From the NCBI GenBank assembly GCA_023269825.1, contig JAGDWI010000001.1, positions 430,492 to 494,491 on the forward strand: DNA of 64,000 bases. Direction: 5' to 3'. A program made the translations under genes and the position numbers. The DNA is from Desulfurococcaceae archaeon. GTDB taxonomy: Archaea; Thermoproteota; Thermoprotei_A; Sulfolobales; Desulfurococcaceae. Shown one piece after another: positions 1 to 8,262 of this stretch (the stretch's first letter is position 1; every line of letters begins with the position of its first letter). Below the pieces are notes generated by a model. It was not told where the DNA came from. It did not search any database and saw only the letters and a list, made by a program, of their open reading frames with translations.

Positions 1-303
1 CTGTCAGCGAGGAATCCACCAATAGTATTCAAGATCAGCGGGAGAGCAGTTGGAGACAGCGCGTTCGGCGGCATACCATTAACAGGCTACAGGAACCCGG
101 AGCTGAGGATCAAGGCAACAAGAGAAAACAGAGTTGAAATCATAGAATACGACATCGGGCTACCACCAAGTAAGCAAGATGAAACCATATACGAGTTAAA
201 GCCAGGGCTAAACAAGATACCATTAATCGATTGCAAAAACATAGTGTCATTTAAACTAGAGAAAACAGACCCAGATGCAGTAATACTAGTAGTGTTAGAG
301 TAG
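1..303 (+). CDS. C-terminal end of an unknown protein (partial)
   Basis: An open frame runs from the first base to a TAG at 301-303 and encodes about 100 residues that begin LSARNPPIVFKISG and end AVILVVLE. The start lies outside the window. The piece alternates hydrophobic and charged residues and contains several beta-strand-like stretches, as in a C-terminal beta-sandwich domain. It has no membrane segment and no motif I recognise. Codon use matches the neighbours, so I take it as a real gene end. The function is unknown. Confidence 0.6.
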   Translation: MSARNPPIVFKISGRAVGDSAFGGIPLTGYRNPELRIKATRENRVEIIEYDIGLPPSKQDETIYELKPGLNKIPLIDCKNIVSFKLEKTDPDAVILVVLE

Positions 304-582
304 ACGGCAACATAGTTGCCAGCGAACACTGCTCTTACTTAATCATAAGCTCACCGAACGTTAACAAACCACGGTTTTCAACTATAAAAACACTTGTTTC
401 AAGGAGCTCTAACATTACTCATAGTTTCCTCACGGTATCCCGGCAAGTAAACTGCTTCACATCTCCATGGATTACTCGGTTACTTTACACCACTCTTCCA
501 TTATCTCCTCCTCACTCCTACCCCTTTCAATTAACTGTGTCTCCGCGTTTCCCGAATTCCTCTCATTTTTACTTAGTGTTAA

Positions 583-786
583 TTAAGTGTACTCTACTGC
601 TCTCCGAGTTGAGTGAGTAGTTATATTTATGTATGCCTTCACGACCGCGGCTACTGCGGCTTCCTGCAATAATATTCCCCGGTCTCATAGAACAAGAATC
701 AGCCTCATGTAAGTATGACTCTTTGGAATCAAGCCAACCACTTTCAATACATCTCTGTTCCCGTAAATCCTCGCACTACTCGACAC
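583..786 (-). pseudogene. Small gene remnant interrupted by an in-frame TGA
   Basis: On the minus strand a GTG at 786 opens a frame of 67 codons that ends at TAA (585-583). It is interrupted at codon 34 by TGA (687-685). The two halves (SSSARIYGNRDVLKVVGLIP and, after the stop, RGILLQEAAVAAVVKAY) read like one soluble alpha/beta protein and both stay in frame, so one point mutation would restore it. I do not recognise the family with certainty. A short conserved crenarchaeal protein is the likely source, and a shorter protein from either half is possible. The surrounding 304-582 and 787-856 hold no convincing gene. Confidence 0.4.
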
Positions 787-856
787 TGTTCAAGCACCCT
801 CAATGAATAATCCAGGATCGATAATCCCAAAAATAAACTCTTCTCAGTCCCCATAG

Positions 857-1192
857 TTACAAGTGTTCAGCCAGTAAATCTAGGAACTCCTTGATTCTCC
901 CAGTCTTCACTAGTTCCAGCAACAGCATGGTTAATTCAGGTTTCTTTAAGTAGTTTACTATTGGGTTTATGAATGCAATTGTGAATGCGTAATCCGTAGT
1001 GTTCACGTCACCGCAGTAATGCATCAGTAACACCGCGTAGAGATTACTCGGTGAACTAAAGAGAAGTGAAACCGGGTCAACCCCGTACCTAACTCTACAT
1101 AAAACCCCTAGGAAACTCAGAAAACCAGGTATAGTTCTAGTAACCTGGCTATAAACATGCTTCTTCAACTCCTCTAACTTATCTCTACTCAT
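857..1192 (-). CDS. Hypothetical protein, 111 aa
   Basis: This 111-residue protein starts at ATG (1192) behind a GAGGTG ribosome-binding site. It is predicted to be mainly alpha-helical, with an amphipathic N-terminus (SRDKLEELKKHVYSQV), a hydrophobic middle and a charged C-terminal helix (KTGRIKEFLDLLAEHL). There is no clear signal peptide or catalytic motif. I do not recognise the family. The ribosome-binding site and ordinary composition argue that it is a real gene, although it stands next to decaying sequence on one side. It is transcribed away from the PEBP gene at 1432, so the roughly 240 bp between them should hold both promoters. Confidence 0.55.
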   Translation of the reverse strand: MSRDKLEELKKHVYSQVTRTIPGFLSFLGVLCRVRYGVDPVSLLFSSPSNLYAVLLMHYCGDVNTTDYAFTIAFINPIVNYLKKPELTMLLLELVKTGRIKEFLDLLAEHL

Positions 1193-1431
1193 TACACCTC
1201 ATCCCCGCGTACTCACAGCTCAACGGGCTCGGGTATAACTATGCGAGCAACTGTGAAATACTGCACAATTACTTATACCAAAATATCATCCATGGGAAGA
1301 GATTATATAGGTTCAGGACTATGAGTAATCCACGTGAGAATTTATTGCAAACACTATGAGAGCACAATATTAACACCTGGTTTAAGTTTATATTAATCTA
1401 TGAGGGGGTTACTGAGCGTCTAAAATTCTCA

Positions 1432-2025
1432 TTGATAATTACAATTACACTTGTAGTTATACTGGTTTCAGCCGCGGTCACCGTGTTCTACTATACTCAG
1501 AGAAGCACACGGAGCAGTTCACCACTAATCCCTGAACCAGTTTTAAGCACTATTGACAATGCTCCTGGAACACTCATTGTTCACAGTGAGTCATTCATGA
1601 ATGCTTCACCAATACCCTCAAAGTATGCGTACTGCGGTGGAGATAACTACTCTCCAAGTATAATCGTTGAGAACACACCGGCGAACACTGAGAGCATTAT
1701 ACTATTAATTTATGATCCGGATGCACCGAGCGGGTTATTCTACCATTGGGTTGTCTACGGTTTGAAAGGTAGCAGAGTAGTGCTACCGGAGGGATCATCG
1801 GAAAACACCACTCTACTGCAGGGTAGTAATAGTTACGGGTTCATAGGGTACAGTGGGCCGTGTCCACCTCCAGGAGATAAACCACATAGATACGTTTTCC
1901 TAGCAATAGCAGTAGACATGGATACAGGTACATGGCCTCCAGGCCTGTCACCTGAGAACGTGCTCGCAAGAATCAAGAACCATGTATTAGCGTATGGTTA
2001 CATTTACGGAACATATTCAAGATGA
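1432..2025 (+). CDS. Membrane-anchored YbhB/YbcL (PEBP, Raf-kinase-inhibitor-like) protein
   Basis: Residues 1-20 form one membrane anchor or signal segment. A short Ser/Pro-rich linker follows, and from about residue 45 comes a phosphatidylethanolamine-binding-protein fold. The family landmarks are visible: YDPDAPSGLFYHWVVYG (the DPDAP...HW motif) and GYSGPCPPPGDKPHRYVF (the GPxPPxG...H motif). Prokaryotic members bind small anionic or lipid-like ligands, and their exact role is unclear. This copy should sit outside the membrane. The TTG start at 1432 has no good ribosome-binding site nearby. An ATG at 1400 would give a natural signal sequence but is one base out of frame (stop at 1421-1423), so the 5' end may be frameshifted or mis-sequenced. 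Confidence 0.85.
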   Translation: MIITITLVVILVSAAVTVFYYTQRSTRSSSPLIPEPVLSTIDNAPGTLIVHSESFMNASPIPSKYAYCGGDNYSPSIIVENTPANTESIILLIYDPDAPSGLFYHWVVYGLKGSRVVLPEGSSENTTLLQGSNSYGFIGYSGPCPPPGDKPHRYVFLAIAVDMDTGTWPPGLSPENVLARIKNHVLAYGYIYGTYSR

Positions 2026-2211
2026 ATATGAGCGAGGAGAAACCGAGTTATATGAGCAGCGTTGAAACCAATGGTTTCTCAATGAGCATTAATATGTGAA
2101 CCCCTGCTTTAACATCACTTGAAGAGAGTTATTTTCCACATATATACCATGATATTCTACTTGAACTCCACATAGTTTAAAAGTGATCCCCCCTGCAAAT
2201 CACGTAACTTG

Positions 2212-2560
2212 CTATAGTACCGGGGGCTCAAAGACCACAGGTAGCTCTCTTATTCGCGGAGCAATAGGAGTTACTGCACCTACATCGATTCCAGGAACTG
2301 TTCTAACCTCGCTTAGTTAGCTAACTGAACTCTTCTCCCTAGAACACAGGTTGCTTTATCATAGTCAATTCTCCTATCACCTCTCACAACTGCAACAAGT
2401 AATCACCATTTCACTCTTAGATGAAGTGTTTTAACAATAGCTTTCAATGAGTAACCGCTGAGCATTGAAGCATTCTCCACTGTTTCAACACTATCCTTGA
2501 ACTCCAATAATTCGACTTCAACTCCGTCAACTTACCCTACACTTCCCGGTATGTTACTAA
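2212..2560 (-). pseudogene. Decayed YbaK/ProX-type aminoacyl-tRNA deacylase
   Basis: Minus-strand fragments in different frames match the order of the YbaK fold. First comes VEVELLEF...SVETVENASMLSG...IVKTL (2531-2405). After a TGA follows LVAVVRGDRRIDY...LGRRVQLA (about 2400-2315). After a further frameshift comes VPGIDVGAVTPIAPRIRELP, ending at TAG (2214-2212). Family members hydrolyse mischarged tRNAs such as Ala- or Ser-tRNA(Pro); the IVK and (V)GAVTP segments are their usual landmarks. At least one stop and two frameshifts rule out a full-length product. The N-terminus beyond about 2531 is no longer readable. The rest of the 2026-2694 gap shows no gene. Confidence 0.7.
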
Positions 2561-2694
2561 GAGTTATGCACCTTAAACTCTGATGATTCATCATTATAGT
2601 TGCCTGGTCACCACTCGTGTTATGTAATTGTCTACCTGGTGATCAATTAGCAATGCTTAGAGACCATGGATCAATGCGAGGCATTCGAGTAAGA

Positions 2695-3600
2695 TCACAA
2701 AGTGAGATTTAATTCTTCAACAACCCCCCTGATCTTCTCTTCCACCTCACTCTTCTCCAATGTTAGCGGAGGCCTTGGGTAGGGTTTAACAGGTGCATTA
2801 AGTACCTTTAGTAAAGTCTTTATCGCTGTGGGAGCTGATGAAGCGTAGTCGTATACTCTCACAAGTTTCAGGAGTTTACGCCATTCCATAATAGCTCTCT
2901 CGTAATCACCTGCAATGTATGAATCATATATTGCTCTATGTATCTGCGGAGCAATGTTCGCGAGGCCCATTATACCTCCATCACCATTCATCATTAGCAG
3001 CGGTAGTAGCAATTCATCTAGTCCAGTTAAGACAGCGAAATCCTTCCTCGTGCTCTTAACAACTTGTATTAAATTCCTGAGATACGTGAAGTTCTCGCTT
3101 GTTACTTTCACTCCAGCTAAGTTGCTGTGCTCTTCAAGTAGTTCCAGGTAGAGGCTTATGGGTATATTAATCCCCGTTGTCGCGGGAATATTGTAAATTA
3201 TGACTGGTAAATCCACTTTTTCAAGTATTATTGAGAAGTGTAGTTTCAAGTTATCAACCGGGATCTTGAAGTAGTATGGGGGCGCAACCACAACCCCGTT
3301 AACCTCCATGTCGCGGAAAACCTTACCTAGAGCTACTGAGTCCTCCACGTAGTTGGCGGTTATACCTGGTAAAACCCATAGCTTGCCTCCTACTTCTTCT
3401 AGAACAGTTCGTGTAACTAGAATAGCTTCATCCCTAGATAAGTGCACGAATTCCCCCGTAGTGCTGTTTGGGAAAATACCGTGAACTCCTTTCTCAACTT
3501 GGTGTCTTGCAAGCCACTTTACTCCTTCAACGTCAATGGAGTAGTCCTCTTTAAATGGTGTAACGAAGGGAGTTATAACACCGTAAAATTTAGCTGGCAT
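2695..3600 (-). CDS. Dihydrodipicolinate synthase/N-acetylneuraminate lyase family aldolase
   Basis: This is a class I (Schiff-base) aldolase of the DapA/NanA/KDG-aldolase family, a TIM barrel of normal length (301 aa). Counting from ATG 3600, the Schiff-base lysine is K165 (GVKVT) and the catalytic tyrosine is Y136 (IIYNIP). The pyruvate carboxylate loop NSTTGE is at 45-50. I chose ATG 3600 because GGAG lies about 9 nt upstream and a TTTATA box near 3640 would place transcription start downstream of the upstream ATG at 3636. The enzyme condenses or cleaves pyruvate with an aldehyde. The sequence does not say whether the substrate is sialic acid, 2-keto-3-deoxy sugar acid or aspartate semialdehyde. 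The nearby amino-sugar island and altronate-type dehydratase favour a catabolic sugar-acid role. There is no lysine biosynthesis operon here. Confidence 0.85.
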   Translation of the reverse strand: MPAKFYGVITPFVTPFKEDYSIDVEGVKWLARHQVEKGVHGIFPNSTTGEFVHLSRDEAILVTRTVLEEVGGKLWVLPGITANYVEDSVALGKVFRDMEVNGVVVAPPYYFKIPVDNLKLHFSIILEKVDLPVIIYNIPATTGINIPISLYLELLEEHSNLAGVKVTSENFTYLRNLIQVVKSTRKDFAVLTGLDELLLPLLMMNGDGGIMGLANIAPQIHRAIYDSYIAGDYERAIMEWRKLLKLVRVYDYASSAPTAIKTLLKVLNAPVKPYPRPPLTLEKSEVEEKIRGVVEELNLTL

Positions 3601-3774
3601 ATTTAGCTCTCCAGTTATTAATACACTGTGTTTCAAGTATAAAACGCTGCTGGTTGAATACTTTGAAGTCGTGGGTAATCGTGTTCCCGTGGAGGAATAG
3701 ATTCTACTTTGCCCCCTGCCGTAACGTTGAAAACAGTATTTAATGAGTTTTTATTCCCTATTAATTTTTAATTA

Positions 3775-4965
3775 GTGTGCATTGACGTGATTGCTTTGCA
3801 AGCGCTTACACCAGTGTACTTGTTTGCTCTAAGCGTACTAGTTGTCATCGCGCTGGTTTTAAGGGGGTTTAACGTAGCTCTAGCTATAACTCTGTCTTTC
3901 ACTCTATACTCTATTCCACTACTAGGATTAAACGTCGTCAACGTATTAGTTGATTCAATGAACTACACTTTACTCAACACTGTTTCCTCCCTCGTACTAG
4001 CAATGTTCCTAGCTAACATCTACCAGGAGACAAAGGCATCACGTGAACTCGTGGATTCCCTGGAGCACATTGGTTCAGGGTTCGCATCTATAACTGTACC
4101 AGCCATCATAGGCTTACTGCCAATGCCCGCTGGAGCCTACATATCAGCTACAATGATTAACCCAATCTACACTAAGATAGGGTTTAACAGCTACGAGAAA
4201 ACTTTCCTAAACTACTGGTTTAGACACATCTGGAGCAGTGTTTGGCCACTATACCAGAACATCATACTTGCTTCAGCTATACTTGGTTTAAGTTACTCGG
4301 AGTTAGCTGCTAGAAACTGGCCCATAATATTCTCCTCCATAGCCTCCGGCCTCATAGCCTACTACGTGATCAAGCGGGGTAAGAGTAAATGGAGAAATAA
4401 AACAAGTGGCTTAAAGGGTTTAATTCACTTATGGCCATTCATACTCCTAGCTGTCTTAACACTAGTATTCAACATACCATTATACCTAGCACTCATACTA
4501 GTTACAGCGCTAACGATAATACTGTATAAAGCCAGCAAGGAAACCTTAATTAAGTCACTTAAACACGCCTTAGACCCCTCACTAATAATCCTCATAACGG
4601 TTTCACTAATGTACGGTAAATCCATTGAAGAAACCGGGCTCGCTAAGACTCTAGCTGATATATTGAAGACGCGTGAACTACTAGCAGTAATACTCATACC
4701 TTTCTCAATAACGCTTGCAACAGGCTTCGAATTCACTTTCGTAGCACTCGGGTTCCCAGTACTACGTGAAATAATGCTAACTCACCCAGACTACGTCGCT
4801 CTAGGCTTCCTTGGAGGATACATTGGAACAATGCTCTCACCAGCACACGCATGCTTAGTGCTATCAGCGAAGTACTTCCAGGCGGAGTTACCTCGAGTAT
4901 ACAAGTATATTCTACCAGCAAGCATACTCGCGTTCACAGTAACTACTCTCCTCGTACTAACTTGA
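3775..4965 (+). CDS. DUF401 family membrane transporter
   Basis: This is a 396-residue integral membrane protein with roughly ten hydrophobic helices. The segment LLPMPAGAYISATMI (about 113-127) followed by an FNYWFRHIW-like stretch is typical of DUF401 permeases of the ion-transporter superfamily. The second half repeats the pattern (ATGFEFTFVALGFP, GGYIGTMLSPAHACL), consistent with inverted topology repeats. Relatives include anion and Na+-coupled permeases, and no substrate is established. The GTG start at 3775 lies about 30 nt downstream of a TTTAATGA box, so a leaderless transcript is plausible. It diverges from the DapA-family aldolase, so carriage of an organic acid is possible but not shown. 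Confidence 0.8.
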   Translation: MCIDVIALQALTPVYLFALSVLVVIALVLRGFNVALAITLSFTLYSIPLLGLNVVNVLVDSMNYTLLNTVSSLVLAMFLANIYQETKASRELVDSLEHIGSGFASITVPAIIGLLPMPAGAYISATMINPIYTKIGFNSYEKTFLNYWFRHIWSSVWPLYQNIILASAILGLSYSELAARNWPIIFSSIASGLIAYYVIKRGKSKWRNKTSGLKGLIHLWPFILLAVLTLVFNIPLYLALILVTALTIILYKASKETLIKSLKHALDPSLIILITVSLMYGKSIEETGLAKTLADILKTRELLAVILIPFSITLATGFEFTFVALGFPVLREIMLTHPDYVALGFLGGYIGTMLSPAHACLVLSAKYFQAELPRVYKYILPASILAFTVTTLLVLT

Positions 4966-5033
4966 AGACCAGAGGGTTGAGGCTATTAATCCTCCGCCTA
5001 CTCAACGTAATAGGGGTAACGGTGATGCCTAAG

Positions 5034-5040
5034 TATAAAA
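5034..5040 (+). promoter_or_regulatory. TATA box of the NosD-like gene
   Basis: A TATAAAA element with an A-rich preceding base run fits an archaeal TATA box. Its centre predicts a transcript start near 5063, giving a short leader before the ATG at 5086. This supports 5086 over the GTG at 5071. Confidence 0.55.
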
Positions 5041-5085
5041 GTAGTATGAACCATATGTATACATGCCCGTGTGCGAGAGAATACC

Positions 5086-6369
5086 ATGAATAAGTACATT
5101 CTTGTCCCAAGCATACTCGCGTTAATGGTAGTGTTAGCAACCGCCTCAATGAACACGGTGAACACTGCTAGTTCCCAGGGAACCGTGGTCAAATGCATGG
5201 ATATAACTACCCCGGGTTACTACTACCTCTCATCAAATATCACGGGCGTAGAGGAGGGTAAAGAGAGATGCATAGGTATCTTCGCTAACAACGTGGTTTT
5301 AGATGGTAAAGGTTTTAGTTTAAACGGTGAAGGGGGATTCGGTTTACTCATTAAAGCTGTTAACGTAACAGTTGGAAACATCACGATAAGTGGATATGAT
5401 ATAGGAGTAAGGTTGAATGGAGGATCAAGCGATAACACATTAGTAAGTGTCAACGTGTTAAACAACATGATCGGGATTCAGCTCGTAGAATCAAACCACA
5501 ATACCTTAGCATACATCACAGCTAGCAACAATGAGTACGGAGTACAGCTCAATAGCTCGAAAAACAACACGATCACTAATAGTTTAATAATCAACAATGA
5601 AGCAGACGGCATACAACTTGGTCTCACGAGCTATAACGTTTACTCAAGCTACAACACCATAGTAAACACCACTGTAAGCAATAATAAAAACGCTGGAATA
5701 AACTTACTTGACTCCACGTACTACCTTAACGTAGTGAACACAACGCTGAGCAATAATAACTATGGATTATACATTAAGAACTCAGGCTACAATACAGTGG
5801 TGGACAGTATTATTGTAAGCAACAACTATGGAGTAGTACTCGACGCCGCGACCAAGAACACATTCTACAATAACTTCTTCAACAACACGTATAGTAATGT
5901 CATAATCTATGGGGGAAGCAACACTTGGAGCATGGCTAAAACACCTGGAAGAAACATCATTGGAGGAGGCTACATTGGTGGAAACTACTGGACTAACCCT
6001 AAAGGAGGAGACTTCAGTGATACCTGCAGAGACAACAATAATGATGGATTATGCGATGAACCATATGTTATTGATGAAAACAACGTAGACTACTATCCAT
6101 TAAAAATCATCCATGAAGTAAGCACGCAGACTACGAGTCCAACACCTAAACCTACCGTGACGCAAACCACAACCAGCTCAGCAACTACAGAGGGAACTCG
6201 CACAACGCCAACAACTCATACCACTACTCAGACACCAATTACTTCACCGTCAACAACACTGGAAACAACTACGCAGGGACAAGACTCCACTATTAGACTA
6301 GTGATTGGAGTAATCTTCGTGATAGGTGGTTTAATTCTACTACTATTCCCACGGCTGAGGAGAAAATAG
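5086..6369 (+). CDS. NosD-like right-handed beta-helix surface protein
   Basis: The protein has an N-terminal signal segment (YILVPSILALMVVLATAS), then many about 22-24 residue repeats of the type 'N.I..N..GI.L..S..N', the signature of a parallel beta-helix (NosD/periplasmic copper-binding type). From about residue 310 an Asp/Asn-rich DNNNDGLCDEPY segment resembles a calcium-binding loop. A Thr/Ser/Pro-rich stalk and a C-terminal membrane helix followed by RLRRK end the protein. It is therefore cell-surface anchored, probably binding or processing polysaccharide. It stands alone between the DUF401 permease and an unknown gene. The ATG at 5086 follows GAGAGAAT and fits the signal peptide best. 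Confidence 0.8.
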   Translation: MNKYILVPSILALMVVLATASMNTVNTASSQGTVVKCMDITTPGYYYLSSNITGVEEGKERCIGIFANNVVLDGKGFSLNGEGGFGLLIKAVNVTVGNITISGYDIGVRLNGGSSDNTLVSVNVLNNMIGIQLVESNHNTLAYITASNNEYGVQLNSSKNNTITNSLIINNEADGIQLGLTSYNVYSSYNTIVNTTVSNNKNAGINLLDSTYYLNVVNTTLSNNNYGLYIKNSGYNTVVDSIIVSNNYGVVLDAATKNTFYNNFFNNTYSNVIIYGGSNTWSMAKTPGRNIIGGGYIGGNYWTNPKGGDFSDTCRDNNNDGLCDEPYVIDENNVDYYPLKIIHEVSTQTTSPTPKPTVTQTTTSSATTEGTRTTPTTHTTTQTPITSPSTTLETTTQGQDSTIRLVIGVIFVIGGLILLLFPRLRRK

Positions 6370-6479
6370 ATCTCGAGCAACCATAAAGAATAGTAAACCA
6401 CGTTTTTTAACTATATTCCTCAACTTTTCACACCTAGTTAATTAAACCCCTAACACACTAGTGTACACGGGGCCTGCTT

Positions 6480-6935
6480 TTGAGCACTAGTAGTAAAAGC
6501 AGAGTACTCAACCCCAAGCCAAGTATACTGGTTAAATTAATTCTATACATTGGTTTAGCAGTATTCTACGCTTATGGTTTAACCTGGTGTCTACTCAGAA
6601 AGAATAGTGTTAAGAGCACTGAGGACGTATTGAGGATCTTCTACTATGATTTCCTGAGGCTACGCAGAGAGCACGTCATAGTTGAGGAGTTAACGAGTAG
6701 TGAGCTCGTAACAGTGTCAATTAACCCGTGCCCAATACTCAAACTATCACTCCTACTCAGAGTAGATACAAGGTACTCCTGTAAACTAATATCTGAAACA
6801 GTGTGTAGAAGAGTTTTAAAGTGCTTGAACCAAGACCTCGTCTTCACAAGAGACTACAATCACATTAGACCATATAGTAATGGATGCAGAGAGACAATAT
6901 ACTTTGCGAGAACAAGGGGCGTTAAGACTAATTGA
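6480..6935 (+). CDS. Hypothetical protein with one N-terminal membrane segment
   Basis: The frame gives 151 residues starting at TTG. It has a short basic N-terminus, one hydrophobic helix (LVKLILYIGLAVFYAYGLTW) and a basic soluble domain with five cysteines, including pairs in NPCPIL and SETVCRRVLKC. I do not recognise the family. No in-frame ATG exists before the helix and the start is uncertain. The composition is protein-like, and the gene sits alone between surface and sugar genes. It could be a lineage-specific membrane protein. Confidence 0.45.
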   Translation: MSTSSKSRVLNPKPSILVKLILYIGLAVFYAYGLTWCLLRKNSVKSTEDVLRIFYYDFLRLRREHVIVEELTSSELVTVSINPCPILKLSLLLRVDTRYSCKLISETVCRRVLKCLNQDLVFTRDYNHIRPYSNGCRETIYFARTRGVKTN

Positions 6936-7082
6936 GGCCCCTATGAGCGTCAACCATTTGTTCACTAAGCGCTCACTTATCTCAAACCAACTTCAATGAG
7001 TCTTCACGAGATACTGATTACATATTTTTTACTAGGAATACGTATTATACTACATGGAAACCATGTAATGATTGGTGTTTTC

Positions 7083-8240
7083 ATGAGTGTTAGATTTATT
7101 CTAGATAAGATACATGGTTCACTTGGACTTAATAGTTGTCTACTCTGCTTGTCACCAATATCTAAGCACGTTGTTTCAGCCTACGTGAAAACAGCTAAAG
7201 AACTCAATGCACCCCTATATTTTAACGCGTCACTGAATCAAGTAGATAGGGATGGTGGGTATACTGGTTGGACCCCCTCTAGTTTTAAAACACATGTTCT
7301 ACAAGTTGCCGGTGAACATGGTTTCAAGGGCCCCATTATCCTGCAACTCGACCACGGGGGCCCATGGTTAAAAGATGAACACATTGCTAGAAACTACTCT
7401 TATAGTCAAGCACTTGATGATTTCTTGAAGTCCCTGGAAGCATTCATAGAAGCAGGTTTCAACGTGATACACATTGATACCACTGTGGACATGGAGAACG
7501 AGAACGGGTACGCTGACCTCGATAAAGCAGTGAGAAGAACAATAGATTTAATACTGTACTCCGAGGAACTCGCATCGAAGTACGGGGTTAGATTAGAGTA
7601 CGAGATTGGAAGCGATAGATGGGGTTATAAACCAGTTGAATTACTCAACGAGTTCGCTGGGAGAACATTATCTGGTCTCAGAGCCCGTGGATTCGATACA
7701 ACGAGGATCGTATTCGGAGTAGCGAATGTAGGAACAGTTGTTAAACCCGGCAACATCGTTGACCCAGTCGTACTTAAGAAATACTCGGATCTAATGTTAA
7801 AACACAACTTGTACTTAAAAATACACTCCGGAGATTACCTCGAGAACACAGTTGAGTTAACCAAGCACAATGTAGGCGGATTAAATATTGGCCCAATGTT
7901 CGCTCACGTAATGTACTCCGCTGTCAAAGACGTTATTAGAGAAAAAATTGAGGAAAAACAAGCATTGGAGTTCTTACAGGAACTAAATAACCTCATCGCG
8001 GTGAGCGATAAGTTATCCAAGTATGTTGGGAGAAAAGTATCTGAAGTAGAGGAGTATAAACTAGGCTTAGCTTCCAGGTACATATGGTCCAGTACTAGAG
8101 CAGGAGATTTCCTGAATAAAATCTCAGCAAATACTGGTGTAAACATTGAGCAATACTTAATTAGTAGACTATGTGACGTTATTAGGAAATACATAGCGGA
8201 TTTAGGGTTAATTAATTTAAACACGTACATTGCTGATTAG
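7083..8240 (+). CDS. GatZ/KbaZ/AgaZ-like tagatose-bisphosphate aldolase subunit
   Basis: The sequence matches the D-tagatose-1,6-bisphosphate aldolase 'Z' subunit family: ASLNQVDRDGGYTGWTP near the N-terminus, then LQLDHGGPW, HIDTTVD, LEYEIGS and LKIHSGDYL. The length is about 385 aa. In bacteria GatZ/KbaZ is a class II aldolase-fold partner needed for the catalytic GatY/KbaY subunit. No Y subunit is present in this window, so this protein may act alone. ATG 7083 (or 7068) is chosen because a TATTATAC box (7043-7050) would place transcription start shortly upstream. It converges with the GlcNAc-kinase-like gene and borders the amino-sugar island. I infer a final aldol-cleavage step on a ketose phosphate. 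Confidence 0.75.
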   Translation: MSVRFILDKIHGSLGLNSCLLCLSPISKHVVSAYVKTAKELNAPLYFNASLNQVDRDGGYTGWTPSSFKTHVLQVAGEHGFKGPIILQLDHGGPWLKDEHIARNYSYSQALDDFLKSLEAFIEAGFNVIHIDTTVDMENENGYADLDKAVRRTIDLILYSEELASKYGVRLEYEIGSDRWGYKPVELLNEFAGRTLSGLRARGFDTTRIVFGVANVGTVVKPGNIVDPVVLKKYSDLMLKHNLYLKIHSGDYLENTVELTKHNVGGLNIGPMFAHVMYSAVKDVIREKIEEKQALEFLQELNNLIAVSDKLSKYVGRKVSEVEEYKLGLASRYIWSSTRAGDFLNKISANTGVNIEQYLISRLCDVIRKYIADLGLINLNTYIAD

Positions 8241-8262
8241 TTTTAATAACGCATAGTATGTT

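Noticed and set aside
2022-2099. Short plus-strand frame overlapping the PEBP gene end
   Set aside because: About 25 codons, Met/Ser-rich and without a homologue or ribosome-binding site.
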